Source of the DNA: Aurantiochytrium sp. KH105
Lineage: Eukaryota > Sar > Bigyra > Thraustochytrida > Thraustochytriidae
DNA length: 64,000 nt
Direction: 5' to 3'
Assembly (NCBI GenBank): GCA_003116975.1
Contig: BGKB01000092.1
Coordinates: 62,001 to 126,000 of the forward strand
The position numbers and the translations under genes are program-made. The notes below the pieces were generated by a model. It was not told the DNA's origin. It worked only from the letters and a program-made list of their open reading frames with translations, and did not search any database. Shown one piece after another: positions 38,023-49,200 of the stretch. Position 1 is the first letter of the stretch, and each line of letters begins with the position of its first letter.

Positions 38023-38057
38023 CAGGATTCCGTGCAAAGGCGCAACGTCCGTCCAGC

Positions 38058-41000
38058 TCACGCCGCCTCCTCGTCTGAAGCTTCCGAATCGCTTGGTCCA
38101 TTGTCTAAAGCGGCCAAAATGGTCTCTTCAAGCCGCGCAAGGACTGTCTCGGCGTCCAATTCAGTGCTCGACACGTCGTCGTCGTCGTCATCGCTATCTG
38201 ACGCGTGTGCAGCAAAGACGCGTTCCGAGGTTGCGTTGGTCGCGTCGCTCGGCACACTTCCAACCCGGGTCCTTGGTGGCGTCGGTGGCGTCAGTGGCGT
38301 CGTCGGCGTAAGGGGTGTGAGGGGCGCGTCGGTGTCGGGACTTCTACCACTTGGTCTTGCATCTCGAGGGACCAACGATTGTGCATGGCTCGACATAAAC
38401 GTTTCGGAGGGTGGGGGATCTTTCATCCCCACCACTGTTGCGTCTTCCTCATCTTTTGCACCGCCAAAATCGCCATCGTTTTCGTCATCGGATGAGGAAA
38501 ACGAGAGTGATCGCGCGTCATGCTCTGGGGTCTTGGCTGCGCCATAGTGCGTGTGTACAGATCCACTCGAGCTCGCTCGCGAGGCCGTCTCGGCCTCGGT
38601 ATGATTCGTATTGCCTGCGCCTGCCTTGGCCTCATCGTCGGATTCATCGGAATCATCGCCAAACATTGACCCTTCCGTTCCGAAAAGCATCCTAAAGACC
38701 GGACCAACGTCAAGCGTTGGCCCTCGATCCTCGCTTTCATCCTCGTCCTCGTTCTCATGTACCGACTTGCGTCCCTCACTACTTTCATCCGCTGAGACTG
38801 CAGGACTATCGCTTACGGGAGCTGATTGCTGCGCATGTTCGGACGCCCCAGCACCTTTTGTAATTACTTCAACATTTGAGATGCGACCGCCACGTTCCAC
38901 GCCAACTTCAACCTTGATCTTGAGGTTGAGCTCTACTTCCACCTCGCTGTTATTCTTAACCTTGGCGCCTCCGGTCGTCGCGCGAGTCTTTACAGGCTCG
39001 CCAGACTTGGTCACGTCAATTTCAGTCACGGTCGCATCATGTTCAGCCTTGGCTCCCTCTGGAGATGAGACATTGTCCGTATTTTTCTTGTTGTCGCTGT
39101 TGTCATCATCAACATCATCATCGTCATCATTGTTGTCGTCACAGAACGAGTACACGGAGTCCATCTCGTCAGAGCTCAACTCGACCGGCAGCGGCAACGG
39201 CAAGCGTTTTGGAGATTCAACTTCGCTGTCTTGATCATGACCACAGACAATGTCGAGAGGCACATGAAGTTCGTCGACAAGTTCCTCTCCCTCGACGCCG
39301 TGCCCTTGGCGGCTTCGCCCGAAGGTTCGGGGCTCGCTCAAGCTCAAGGCGAAGCGTCCTGGCAGACTCGAGGCACCTGGCGTGGAGAACTTGGAAGCAT
39401 GATCTCCGAGTGTCTCGTCGTCCGTGTCGTCTCGTCTGACATCGCTCAGGACGGCTTCCTGGTCATCCGTGTCGTAGCCGCGCCGAATGTCCTCAGCGTC
39501 ATCGCCGTCTTTCGCAATAGTGCTGATTGCCTTCTTTGCATCATCGAATTGAAGATCACTTGCACCATCATGACTTTCCGAAGCGTCGGCCGCCTCGTTG
39601 GCGCCGCCATCATCAGCATTACCATCATCATCATCACCATCCTGATCATCATCATGTAAAGTGTCCTCTCCATCCATAACAACAGTCTCCGTTTGACTTG
39701 AGATGGCTGCTTCATCACCGTTTGTTTCCTTCAAAAGGGGCCTCTCGCCATTTGCATGAGAAACATCCTCGGTGACACTTGCATGGCCAATGTCGCGGTC
39801 GCAATCTGTCAATCTAGCTTCGCTTTCTGAGTGATCCAATTCGTCCTGCGCAGTAGCAAGCGCATTGTGATCAGCAGACACGCCATCGTCGTTATCGTCG
39901 TCGTCATTGTCTTCTTCGACAGACATCTCAAGCTCGGTGCCATGAATGGTACCGACAGCAGCGGATACATTTCCATCAACGGGATCGGTACCGTCTCTGG
40001 CTAAACTCGCTTCCGCAGCAAGAGTGTCAGACACTTGCTCACCATCGTGCAACGTTGTTTCCCCTTTATCAATTCTTGACGCCAGCTCTCCATGAGCTTC
40101 TGATGGATTGTTAACAAGGACGAAAGGAGGATTGTGAGATTGGGGCATGTCGTCATCGACAGCAGACGCATACTCGTCAGCAAAAATAGACGCATTCTCG
40201 TCTGCAGCAGAAGCATACTCTTCTGCGTCAGCAAAGTTCAACATATTTTCGTCAACACTCGGCGCGTTGTCCGTGTTCGAAGGGACGATGTTCTCGGCGA
40301 CATCCGTCGCAGTGTCCGTCACAACATCCGCGGTAGAATCCGTCGCAACAGTCGCAGCAGCATCCACAGTAGCAACAGCAACAAGAAGGTCCATAGCTTG
40401 AGGCGTAGCATCCACTAGAAGTGTCGTCTCGTCATCAGCAGCAGCTGGAACAGAAAGCATCGCATCATCTTCACCAGCAAGAGCAGGGTGGCTGGCACTT
40501 CCGAGTTCACTTGATAGTTCGCGGACAACGTCCTGATTGTCAGCATGCTTGCTCCCATTCTTTTCATCGTCGTCTGCAGGACTTTCGTCAGCCGGGACGC
40601 TAGATGCGGCTTCGCTTTGGTTTGCAACGCCTCCGTCCTCAAAAGTCGCTGCAGCAATCTCAGCAGCGACATCAGCATCTGCATCCGCTGTGTTCACACT
40701 TGAGGCGTCGCTGCTTGCTGCGATATAATTGAGTGAAGGCTCACTGTTTTGCTCATCATCATCTGTCCCGGGATCGGCATTCGTAGCGTCCTTTCCAGCG
40801 TCGTCTTTGCGCAATCCTGATGCAGAGGTTGCATTCAGAACCTCGTCCTCCGTGTCTGACGATGGCACGGAGTGAATGGAAAGTGGGGAGAGAACCGAGT
40901 CATTGAGCTCGCTGCCCGTCGTAGCCTCGTCCAAGTCAGGCAAGTGCAGCGCCGCAATGGGCGCAGGAAGAATGATGACCCCTGGGGAGGAGAGTATGTT

Positions 41001-44000
41001 GTCCATCAAGGGCGAGGTGTACTGCTGGCCTTCGTGCGGAGGCTGTCCGGACGTTTGCGAGAGCGGGGACGGTTGCGGGCTGACAAGGAATGACCTTTCG
41101 GCTTGGCTCTCTGAGCCACTGCTAACACCTTCGTCTTCATCACTGGAAATGTCGGGCATCTCCTCGACAGGTTCTTCATTGACAGTGCTCGCCCGTGTCG
41201 CCGCGGAAGAGCCCGACTCGGTTTGGCTCCCTGATTCGGCTTCGACCTCGGCCTCGATTTCGACCTCCGAGGACGTCTCGCTTCGGGCATCATCTGAAGT
41301 AAGATGCTCGCTTTGATCAAGTTCTTCATTCTCGACGGCGGAGTCATTCTCGGCAACCTCCTCGCTCTCGGAAGCAACCTCGTTCTCGCTAGCATTTGCA
41401 TTCTCTTTATCCGAGTCATCATCGCTTGCAGCGCTGAGAATTTCGGAAGAGCTCTCGTTGGCTCCGCCGACGGTACTCTGTTGCTCATCGACCTCTGAAA
41501 CACCAGTGTCGCCTTGAAGTTCGTCACCCGACATCCCGTCGACACCAAGATTTGCATGGACTTGTTCATCCTGCTCGATTACGGCGTCGCTGCTGCTTTC
41601 GTCGCATGGCCACGGTGCGCGACGATGTAAGATACGAGGTTTTGGTTCTGGTGTATGTGGCTTTCGTGCCTTGCTGCGTCGAGACGATGACTTTGGGAGC
41701 TTTCGCGTTCCTCGCAAAACTTCTACAAGAGCATGACCTACCATGACCTGAGCAACCCAACCGAGCAAACCCGTCATGGCAATGGAGCGCCTCTGCTCGA
41801 ACATTGGGCACATTTGCTCCAAGGGCAAGACAGCAGTTGCTGGAAAGTGGCACAGGACAGTTGCCCATCCGAGAGACATGGAGATGGCAAACAAGCCCCA
41901 CCCACAGAGCGCTCGCAAAGAATGCCGCTTGTTGGGAGAAACTTCGGTCGCAAATGTGTAGGTGACATAAATGTTGCCAGTGATTCCACAAATGACCAAG
42001 GGGATGCCAACAAGACGCACCGCCCTTACCTCGGCGTAAAAGTCCACGACAAAGGCAATGGCAAAGAGAGCGGCGCCTGCAGTGAGGATGAGCGCGGAGA
42101 TGAGGCGACCGAGCAAGACGCTGAGTGCAAAGGGTTCATACAAAATGTGCGCGAGTCCACCGCCGGCTTCGCCAGTGTTCTTGCGCATGCGTTCCGAGGC
42201 CGCCCGCTCGGGATTGAAGAGAAGCAAAGAGGTGATCATGAGGACCCAGGCGAAGAAGCCAGCAGCAAGAACAAAGTCTCGAGGATCCCGCGCAGAAAAG
42301 GTGGCGTGATCTCCGGTCACGTATGTTACAATGGCAACGAGATACGAGATCCAGCCAAGAAGGCCCACGGTTTGAGATACCCAACGATCTTGACGACGCG
42401 CTGTCCATGGGAACACGAGAGCGTAAACACTGGCAGACGGCCCCCTGATTAATGCACCGAGACCGAGCGTCCCAGGTGGAATGCAGAGCAGCGCAGTCCC
42501 AATGACGCGCGCACCATGTGCCGAGCTGATCACGTCGATGAAAGTCTCGTCCTCGTTGAGATGGTTGCGCATGTACAAGATGGGAAAGAGGACGGGGGCA
42601 AAGCCAAAGACGAGTCCAAAGAGCCAAGCCTGGAGGGCTTGCGCCAATGTTGTTGACGTCGGTGGTGACTTTTCAGGTGCTGCAACCGAGGCAGGTTGTC
42701 TACGAGCAGCAGAGAGAGAGCCAAGAACGGTCGCCCATGCGAGCAAGCCAACCAAAAGAGAGACTGCGCTAGCAAGCAGCGGACTTGCCGATGCGAGGAC
42801 CACGAGGATGTAGACGATGGGGTTCAAGAACGAGAGCGCGAGCCCCGTGGTGCTGAGCAAAGCATACCACTGCCCACTTTGGTGATGCGAAAAGATTTGC
42901 TCTGGAAACATGAGTGAAGCTCCCATGAAGCGCGTGAGCAAGGGCGTTGCCACACTGAACGAGAGTGCTCCTGCAATAGGAAGACGTAGCGCCAATGCCC
43001 ACGCGAGTACGGGAGGAACAATTAGTGAAGCGAGCGCCCTGAAGCGAAGAGGAATCGCGTTGCGGACCGTGTCTTGCGTTTGCGAAAAGGGTGGAACGTC
43101 GGATCCAGAAGCGAGGCTCGAGTGACGAAAAGTCTCTTGGTTCTTTTCTCGATTCAGGACCTCTTTGTCCCTGGCAGGAGAATCGAGTAAACGCGATGTG
43201 ACGACCTTGTTGCTGTTTTCGTCAACCTGGGCATGCGCGTCGGCCACTGGAAAATTGATGTCACGGAGAAGAAACATGGCGCGGCCAACAAGAGTCGCAG
43301 CGCCGAGTGCAAGCGCCTTGAAGCTGACATGCACAATTTTATCTGCTGTGAGGAGTGTGCTGCAGAACACAATGGCGGCAAGAACTTGAAGCACTGTCGC
43401 TCCAAGTACACTGCGCGAGACACTAGGATGTGACGTCTTGTTGCCTCCGAGGAGGACTTCGCAGCCAATTTGGTTGAGAATTTGTGGCAGAATTGCCCAA
43501 AAGAGGCCTGGAATGGGCACGACGGATGCGACGATGAAGGCGAGGGCCGCGGGCACCAGGATTGCCCCGGAGAGCCGGAGATCGGCGTGACTGAATTCCG
43601 GCATCTCCGAAGGGTCCCATATGACAATGTCGTGCGACAGGTCCTGCGAGCGCATCGTGTCGCTGACGTGGTGGCGTCGACGCGAAGACTTGTTCTGTTT
43701 GTACGAGATGTTGTTTTCTTCGCGCCGCTGTGCATGGTCTTGACGTTCCTGCTCGCGAAGTTTGCGTGCTCGCTTGCGGAGTTTGCGGTCGCGTTGTAGC
43801 TTGCGCTCTTCTTTGAAAAGTCTGCGCTCGCGTTTTATTCTGCGTTTTTCCTTGTAGAGCTTGCGTTCCCGTTTCATTTGCAGCTCGTCTGCGCGAAGTT
43901 GGAGCTCGCGTTTCGCCAAGCGTTCCTCTTGTTGAAGTCTACGCTCTCGTTTCAGCTGCAGCTCCTCTGCGCGAAGAACGTGCTCACGCTCTTTTGCGAG

Positions 44001-44792
44001 GGCTTGACGTTCTTGCTCGCGACGCTGGCGCGCAGACTGTTGCGCTTGCGCATTACGTTCTCGCGCATGGAGCTGGCGCTCTTGTTCTTCTGTTTGACGC
44101 TGGTATGCCCGAACCTTGCGTTCAAGCTCGTGTATGCGAACTGCTTCGGGATTCTCGGTCGCCGAAGGAAGAAGAAGCCGTCGTCGTCGGCGGCGGCGGT
44201 GGTGGTGGTCAGGATGTGGCGGGCCAGGTTGTCGTGGGTGGCGACTTGCCGTGGTGAGCTCGTCTAGTACGGGTGTAGCATGGGCAATGTTTGTGTGGGA
44301 GGCCGTGTCGAGAATTTGTTTGCCGGTGGCTTGCCCTTGACCAGCAACCACAACGAGCACGCGTCGTAGCTGGCCAGAGCTCGTGAGGAATTCGACCTCG
44401 ACGGTGCGCTGTACCTCGCGTGTGTTGATGCCAGGCTTTTGGGGTCGTTTCTTGAGCAAACGGTCGACTTTTGACGAGGCTGCATCGTCTGTCCAGAGCG
44501 GCGCTCTCTCCCTGGGCACTTTGGTGTCCCACTCTCGCTGCGAGCGCTGGCCGGGACGAAGGTGAGCGTGTTGGCGTCGCCGGCCATGGCGGTGCAGGCC
44601 GTCTTCAAAGGCGTGCGTTACGTCCATCGCTGGCGCTGCAGATGGTACGCTGCGACGCTTACGGCGTGGCCCGCTCTGCGCGGGAGTCTGACTTTGACGC
44701 GCGTAGCGGTTGCGGCTTTGTTTCGTCTCGCCTCGGCACGTCAGGCTGTGATCGGAGACGCCCAAGACTCGCGCACGGGACCATGCGGGCAT
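38058..44792 (-). CDS. Giant polytopic membrane protein with coiled coil and acidic tail, unknown function
   Basis: The frame from the first ATG (44792) encodes 2,244 residues; a second ATG at 44627 is possible. After a basic low-complexity N-terminus, residues about 205 to 380 are a long Arg/Glu/Lys coiled coil rich in KRERRL and KEERKLQRD motifs. Residues about 400 to 1030 contain roughly 17 hydrophobic segments. Two of these groups are similar in layout: VPAALAFIVASVVPIPGLFW and VPPVLAWALALRLPIAGALS both precede a loop with a His/Ser pair, which suggests an internal duplication. The remaining about 1,200 residues are Asp/Glu/Ser-rich and unstructured by composition, with long acidic runs. 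I recognise no transporter or channel signature. Large acidic cytosolic tails can bind cations or partner proteins, but nothing here proves that. Its stop codon faces that of VPS41. Confidence 0.75.
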   Translation of the reverse strand: MPAWSRARVLGVSDHSLTCRGETKQSRNRYARQSQTPAQSGPRRKRRSVPSAAPAMDVTHAFEDGLHRHGRRRQHAHLRPGQRSQREWDTKVPRERAPLWTDDAASSKVDRLLKKRPQKPGINTREVQRTVEVEFLTSSGQLRRVLVVVAGQGQATGKQILDTASHTNIAHATPVLDELTTASRHPRQPGPPHPDHHHRRRRRRRLLLPSATENPEAVRIHELERKVRAYQRQTEEQERQLHARERNAQAQQSARQRREQERQALAKEREHVLRAEELQLKRERRLQQEERLAKRELQLRADELQMKRERKLYKEKRRIKRERRLFKEERKLQRDRKLRKRARKLREQERQDHAQRREENNISYKQNKSSRRRHHVSDTMRSQDLSHDIVIWDPSEMPEFSHADLRLSGAILVPAALAFIVASVVPIPGLFWAILPQILNQIGCEVLLGGNKTSHPSVSRSVLGATVLQVLAAIVFCSTLLTADKIVHVSFKALALGAATLVGRAMFLLRDINFPVADAHAQVDENSNKVVTSRLLDSPARDKEVLNREKNQETFRHSSLASGSDVPPFSQTQDTVRNAIPLRFRALASLIVPPVLAWALALRLPIAGALSFSVATPLLTRFMGASLMFPEQIFSHHQSGQWYALLSTTGLALSFLNPIVYILVVLASASPLLASAVSLLVGLLAWATVLGSLSAARRQPASVAAPEKSPPTSTTLAQALQAWLFGLVFGFAPVLFPILYMRNHLNEDETFIDVISSAHGARVIGTALLCIPPGTLGLGALIRGPSASVYALVFPWTARRQDRWVSQTVGLLGWISYLVAIVTYVTGDHATFSARDPRDFVLAAGFFAWVLMITSLLLFNPERAASERMRKNTGEAGGGLAHILYEPFALSVLLGRLISALILTAGAALFAIAFVVDFYAEVRAVRLVGIPLVICGITGNIYVTYTFATEVSPNKRHSLRALCGWGLFAISMSLGWATVLCHFPATAVLPLEQMCPMFEQRRSIAMTGLLGWVAQVMVGHALVEVLRGTRKLPKSSSRRSKARKPHTPEPKPRILHRRAPWPCDESSSDAVIEQDEQVHANLGVDGMSGDELQGDTGVSEVDEQQSTVGGANESSSEILSAASDDDSDKENANASENEVASESEEVAENDSAVENEELDQSEHLTSDDARSETSSEVEIEAEVEAESGSQTESGSSAATRASTVNEEPVEEMPDISSDEDEGVSSGSESQAERSFLVSPQPSPLSQTSGQPPHEGQQYTSPLMDNILSSPGVIILPAPIAALHLPDLDEATTGSELNDSVLSPLSIHSVPSSDTEDEVLNATSASGLRKDDAGKDATNADPGTDDDEQNSEPSLNYIAASSDASSVNTADADADVAAEIAAATFEDGGVANQSEAASSVPADESPADDDEKNGSKHADNQDVVRELSSELGSASHPALAGEDDAMLSVPAAADDETTLLVDATPQAMDLLVAVATVDAAATVATDSTADVVTDTATDVAENIVPSNTDNAPSVDENMLNFADAEEYASAADENASIFADEYASAVDDDMPQSHNPPFVLVNNPSEAHGELASRIDKGETTLHDGEQVSDTLAAEASLARDGTDPVDGNVSAAVGTIHGTELEMSVEEDNDDDDNDDGVSADHNALATAQDELDHSESEARLTDCDRDIGHASVTEDVSHANGERPLLKETNGDEAAISSQTETVVMDGEDTLHDDDQDGDDDDGNADDGGANEAADASESHDGASDLQFDDAKKAISTIAKDGDDAEDIRRGYDTDDQEAVLSDVRRDDTDDETLGDHASKFSTPGASSLPGRFALSLSEPRTFGRSRQGHGVEGEELVDELHVPLDIVCGHDQDSEVESPKRLPLPLPVELSSDEMDSVYSFCDDNNDDDDDVDDDNSDNKKNTDNVSSPEGAKAEHDATVTEIDVTKSGEPVKTRATTGGAKVKNNSEVEVELNLKIKVEVGVERGGRISNVEVITKGAGASEHAQQSAPVSDSPAVSADESSEGRKSVHENEDEDESEDRGPTLDVGPVFRMLFGTEGSMFGDDSDESDDEAKAGAGNTNHTEAETASRASSSGSVHTHYGAAKTPEHDARSLSFSSSDDENDGDFGGAKDEEDATVVGMKDPPPSETFMSSHAQSLVPRDARPSGRSPDTDAPLTPLTPTTPLTPPTPPRTRVGSVPSDATNATSERVFAAHASDSDDDDDDVSSTELDAETVLARLEETILAALDNGPSDSEASDEEAA

Positions 44793-45958
44793 TGAGAACG
44801 CTTCCGCGACTTTAAGCACGGCCAATATGCCAAATGTAAAGAACGGGAACGCCTCGCAATAACGTCTCCGATGCCCCTATCCACGGAAGATATTCTGGAC
44901 GAGCATGAGGAGTCCTCTTGCACATGGGAGGTATTGAACAAGAGTGGTGTCTAATGTGGAGCGCTCACAGTTCGTTCGCAGCCTAGTACTTTTTTACTAC
45001 CTACGCAAGGAAGGCTTTTGGCCACGATCGTTGCCTAGCTGGCAGCGGCAGTGGCGTTTGCGTGTCTCGCCTCTCTTTCTCGGTAGATGTCTCCCAATGC
45101 AACGAGAGCGTATAGTATTCGTTTTCTTTTCTACGCTTCCTAAAATCGGCGCGGATGGTCAATTCCTTTCTACCAGTCAGCCAGTCACAACGGCTGCGGC
45201 TTGTTTGACTGTGACTGACTGCCACTGACTGATTGCTTGATGTGACATCAAGTCCAGAATCATCTGGATGACCTGCGCGAGCAGGTCAGCACTCACCTCA
45301 TCCGCGCGGCGACGCTCGGACAGCCCGCCTGTCCGAAAAACCAACCCTTCATCTCTCTCTCAGCGAATCAACTCTTTCAAGTCTCCCGTGATTGGCCGCA
45401 GCCGACGCGACCCCTGCTGTCTGCAATGCTGCTGCTGCTGCTGCGCTCGTGTCAACGATCTCGAGTGCCCGTCGTCCAACGTGTGTGCTACTTCGAAAGA
45501 AGAAGGGGGGGTACGCGGCGCAGCGATGACCAACTGCGGAGACACACCGCGGGACAGCAGCGGCAGCGGCGGCATAGCGCACTTGCGTTGGGTGCGCGCA
45601 AGTGCGGAATCCCGGTTTGCGGCACTTGCGCGTGCGACGCTATAGCTGCGCTGGCCGGCCGACGCGTGCACGCACGCGCACGCGCAGGCGGCGGCGACGC
45701 TGACTCTCGCCAGCCAGGGTCGATCGCACAAACTTCGCTTCACTTCACTTCACCTCAACTCGCGCACGCGCGCACGCCGCGTTGCCGTCGATGCTGCTGC
45801 TGCTGGCCGCGGTGCGAGGTTAGTTCTTGGACTCCGAGCGGCCGCGGTTCGGGCGGGCGCAGGAAGGAAGGAGCAGTCAGCCAAGCCCAGCCAGGTCGCA
45901 GCGCTGGACTCGCTCGGTGTGAAGATCAATCGTCGAGGCTTGCCTGCTTTTGCGTGCG

Positions 45959-45999
<41 letters not shown>

Positions 46000-46237
46000 G
46001 CGCTTCCGTGCTCGTGCGTGCGTGCACCGCTCTGCGCGGGGAAAGAGAGAAGACGAGGGGCAGCAAAGCCAGAACGGAGCCGCGCGAGGGAGCCGCGGCG
46101 AGGACGCGCAGCTGCAGCAGGGCGCGCAGCGGAGTCGCGCCGCTCCGCCGACGCTTCCGGGCCGGCGGGCGGGCGAGCGGGAGGCCAGGGAGGGAGGGGG
46201 AGGGAGGGAGCGAGGAAGAGCGCGCGAGGCATCGAAG
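44793..46237. other. Divergent intergenic region upstream of the ADAM-like gene
   Basis: This 1.4-kb region separates two genes transcribed apart. It contains GACT-type repeats near 45205 to 45233, CTG triplets at about 45426 to 45441, a CTTG tetramer run at about 45959 to 45995, and G/A-rich repeats at about 46186 to 46215 shortly before the start codon. Open frames in it are Arg/Ala/Ser/Leu low-complexity sequence. No gene is supported. Confidence 0.5.
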
Positions 46238-49200
46238 ATGGCGGGGCCGCGCCAGCGCCGCGGGCAGGGGTGCGCGCGCACGCCGGGGCAGGCGACCCGC
46301 GCGGAGGCGGGCGAGGAGGGCACGCGCGGGCGCGGGCGCGGCGAGAGGCGCGGGGCCGGGAGCCGCTGCGCGAAGAGGCGGGGGCCGTCGAAGAGAGGAG
46401 GACTCGCGCTCGCTCTGGTGGGCGCGGTGCTGGGCGTGCTGGCGCTCGGAGCACGAGGACACGCGCAGCAGGTGCTCGGGACGCGGACCCGAGGCGCGCG
46501 ACGGCGGCTGTCCGCCGCGGAGCGACGGGACGCCCGGCTTCTCGAGACGCTGGACGCGTACGAGATCGTAGACGGGCTTCACGAAAACGAGGATATTCGT
46601 CGCGTACTGAAAAGTGCGGAATCCGGCGTTGCCAACAACAGCGATGACAACAACCACGAGGAGGAGGAGGACCGCAGAGACACGGATGCTGTCGACTTTG
46701 CCTTGAGCGCGTTTGGAACGCGCGTCAACGTGCCGCTCTCGCGCCATCCCCGATTCTTTGCCCCAGACTTTGCCATTTGGGGCGTCTCGAGCGACGGTCA
46801 GCTCAAGCGCCAGCCAGCGCAGCCAGCGCTTGACTGCTTCTTTATTGGCGAGGGCGCCGTCATTTCATTTTGCGCCCATCAGGTCCGGGGCCGCATCCTT
46901 GTTTCGCGGCGGGATGAAGACGATGATGTTGTTGAAGAAGATTGGCACATCGAGCCTCTCCTCGCGACCCCCGGAAGCTATGTCGTCTACCGTGGCCGCG
47001 ATTTGCGCGAAACGGATCTTCCGAATGTCGTGCTCGAACAAGATGTTCACGGTCACCAGCATGCGCACCGCATTGGACGAAGAATGGCAAATGCGAGCAA
47101 CAGCAGCAATTCGAATGGCAATTCGAATGGCAACAACGGGAACTCGAATGGCAACAACGGGAACTCGAACGGCAACAACGGGAACTCGAATGGTAACAAC
47201 GGGAACTCGAACGGCAACAATGGCAATTCCACTGGCAACAACGGGAACTCGAATGGCAACAACGGGAACTCGAATGGCAACAATGGCAATTCCACTGGCA
47301 ACAACGGGAACTCGAATGGCAACAATGGCAATTCCACTGGCAACAACGGGAATTCCACTGGCAACAACGGGAATTCCACTGGCAACAACGGGAACTCGAA
47401 TGGCAACAATGGCAATTCCACTGGCAACAACGGGAACTCGAATGGCAACAATGGCAATTCCACTGGCAACAACGGGAACTCGAACGGAAATAATGGCAAC
47501 GCAAATGGTAACAACGGGAATTCGAACGGCAACAACGGGAATTCGAACGGAAATAATGGCAACTCAAACGGCAACAATGGCAACTCGAACGGAGCGGCAA
47601 ATGGAGCAATCTCCACGACAGTGACGTCAGGAGAGTCCTCAGAGACGACGGAGGAGCAGCTCCCAGACGAAACGGAGACCGAGTCAGACAGTGCTGGTCT
47701 CAAAGTTTCCCGAGGCGCGTGCGGCGTCCTGGATGTCGATTTGTCTGGCCTAGTAAAGACCCCCAATGCTACTAATTTGGATCGTTTGAAAGAGGACGCT
47801 GGCGCGATCGTAGCGGCAGCATCCTCGACACCGGCTTCCTCCTCGTCCAAGACGCATTTTGTCCGCGTGCTACTCGTGAGCGATGCTCGCATGCACGCTG
47901 TCTACCAAGACGACCTCGTCCTGTTGTCTGTCTCAGTCTATTTGATGGGTCTTGTCGAGGAGATCTACCGCGAGTTCCCTGGAGGCCATACCATAAGCAT
48001 TGAGGTTGCCGGGATTGTCACTATGGATAGCACGGACCCTTGGCCAAACCTCTTTTCAAGCACGGGAAGGAGCGTGGAATCTTCTGCACTCTTGACAAAC
48101 TTTACAGCCTGGGTAAGGAGCAATGCTGCCGCATTACCGGACCATGATCTTGCACACCTCGTCACGGGATGGGATCTCTACGGAAGCAACACCGGAGGGT
48201 CTGTGATCGGTCTCGCGTATGTTGGCACGGTGTGCGATAAGTCGTGGAAAACCGGGATCTCGCAAGGCGACTTTCTCAGCACACAATACGTTGCCAACAC
48301 GATATCCCACGAACTCATGCATGGGCTCGGCGCGTACCACACTGACCGGACGTCTCCTGGAGACCTGACTTGTGATGACGATGACACCTATTATCTCATG
48401 AACTCGATCACGGAGACGGGCAAACCGCAATGGAGTGAATGCACGCTGCAGTGGTTCGAGCAACTCTTGCAAAACGAGAATATCACAAAATGCATGGAGG
48501 CCATTTGCGGCGATGGTCTCGTTGAAGGGGACGAGGAGTGTGACGCTGCCGATGATCCGTGCTGCGACATCACCACGTGTCAACTTCTCACCACGAATGC
48601 TTGCTCGCAAGCTGGTAACGCTGACCAAGAGGACGACGATACCGTTGTCTTGTACAACCGCAGCGACGCATCTCTTGCAGTTTGCGGCAACGGGGTGCTG
48701 GAAGCTGGCGAGGAATGCGACGTGCTCGCCGGTGGCTTAGCCGAAGGTGATAGTGACCCCTGCTGCAACGCGACGACTTGCAAGCTTTTGGAAAATGCCA
48801 CATGCTCGGCGCTTCACGACGGATGTTGCTCCCCTGACACGTGCGCACCCCGAACAGCCTCTGAGAATTATGTGTGCCGGGCAAAGAAAGACTCGAGTGC
48901 GTGCGACCAAGAAGAAGTGTGCGATGGGACGTCTGCATCATGTCCAGAAGACACTTTTGCCGACGTTGGGACCTCTTGCGTGCTTTCTGTTGACTACGCA
49001 GACGGGTCTTGCTATCGGGGCGAGTGCATGCACCGAGAATTCCAGTGTGCAGTTCGTGGCTACTTTGTCGGCGACTGCTCCACGAACTCATGCGACTTTC
49101 TGCGGTGCGAGAGAATTCCGACTGGGGCCACCGAGGCATCGTGCTACAATTTGGCTCCTATTCGTGTGCTCGACGGCACACGATGTGGGGACAATGCATA

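Noticed and set aside
47053-47892. 279-codon minus-strand frame with Pro/Phe/Glu/Leu repeats
   Set aside because: It is the antisense reading of the 21-bp coding minisatellite of the ADAM-like gene.
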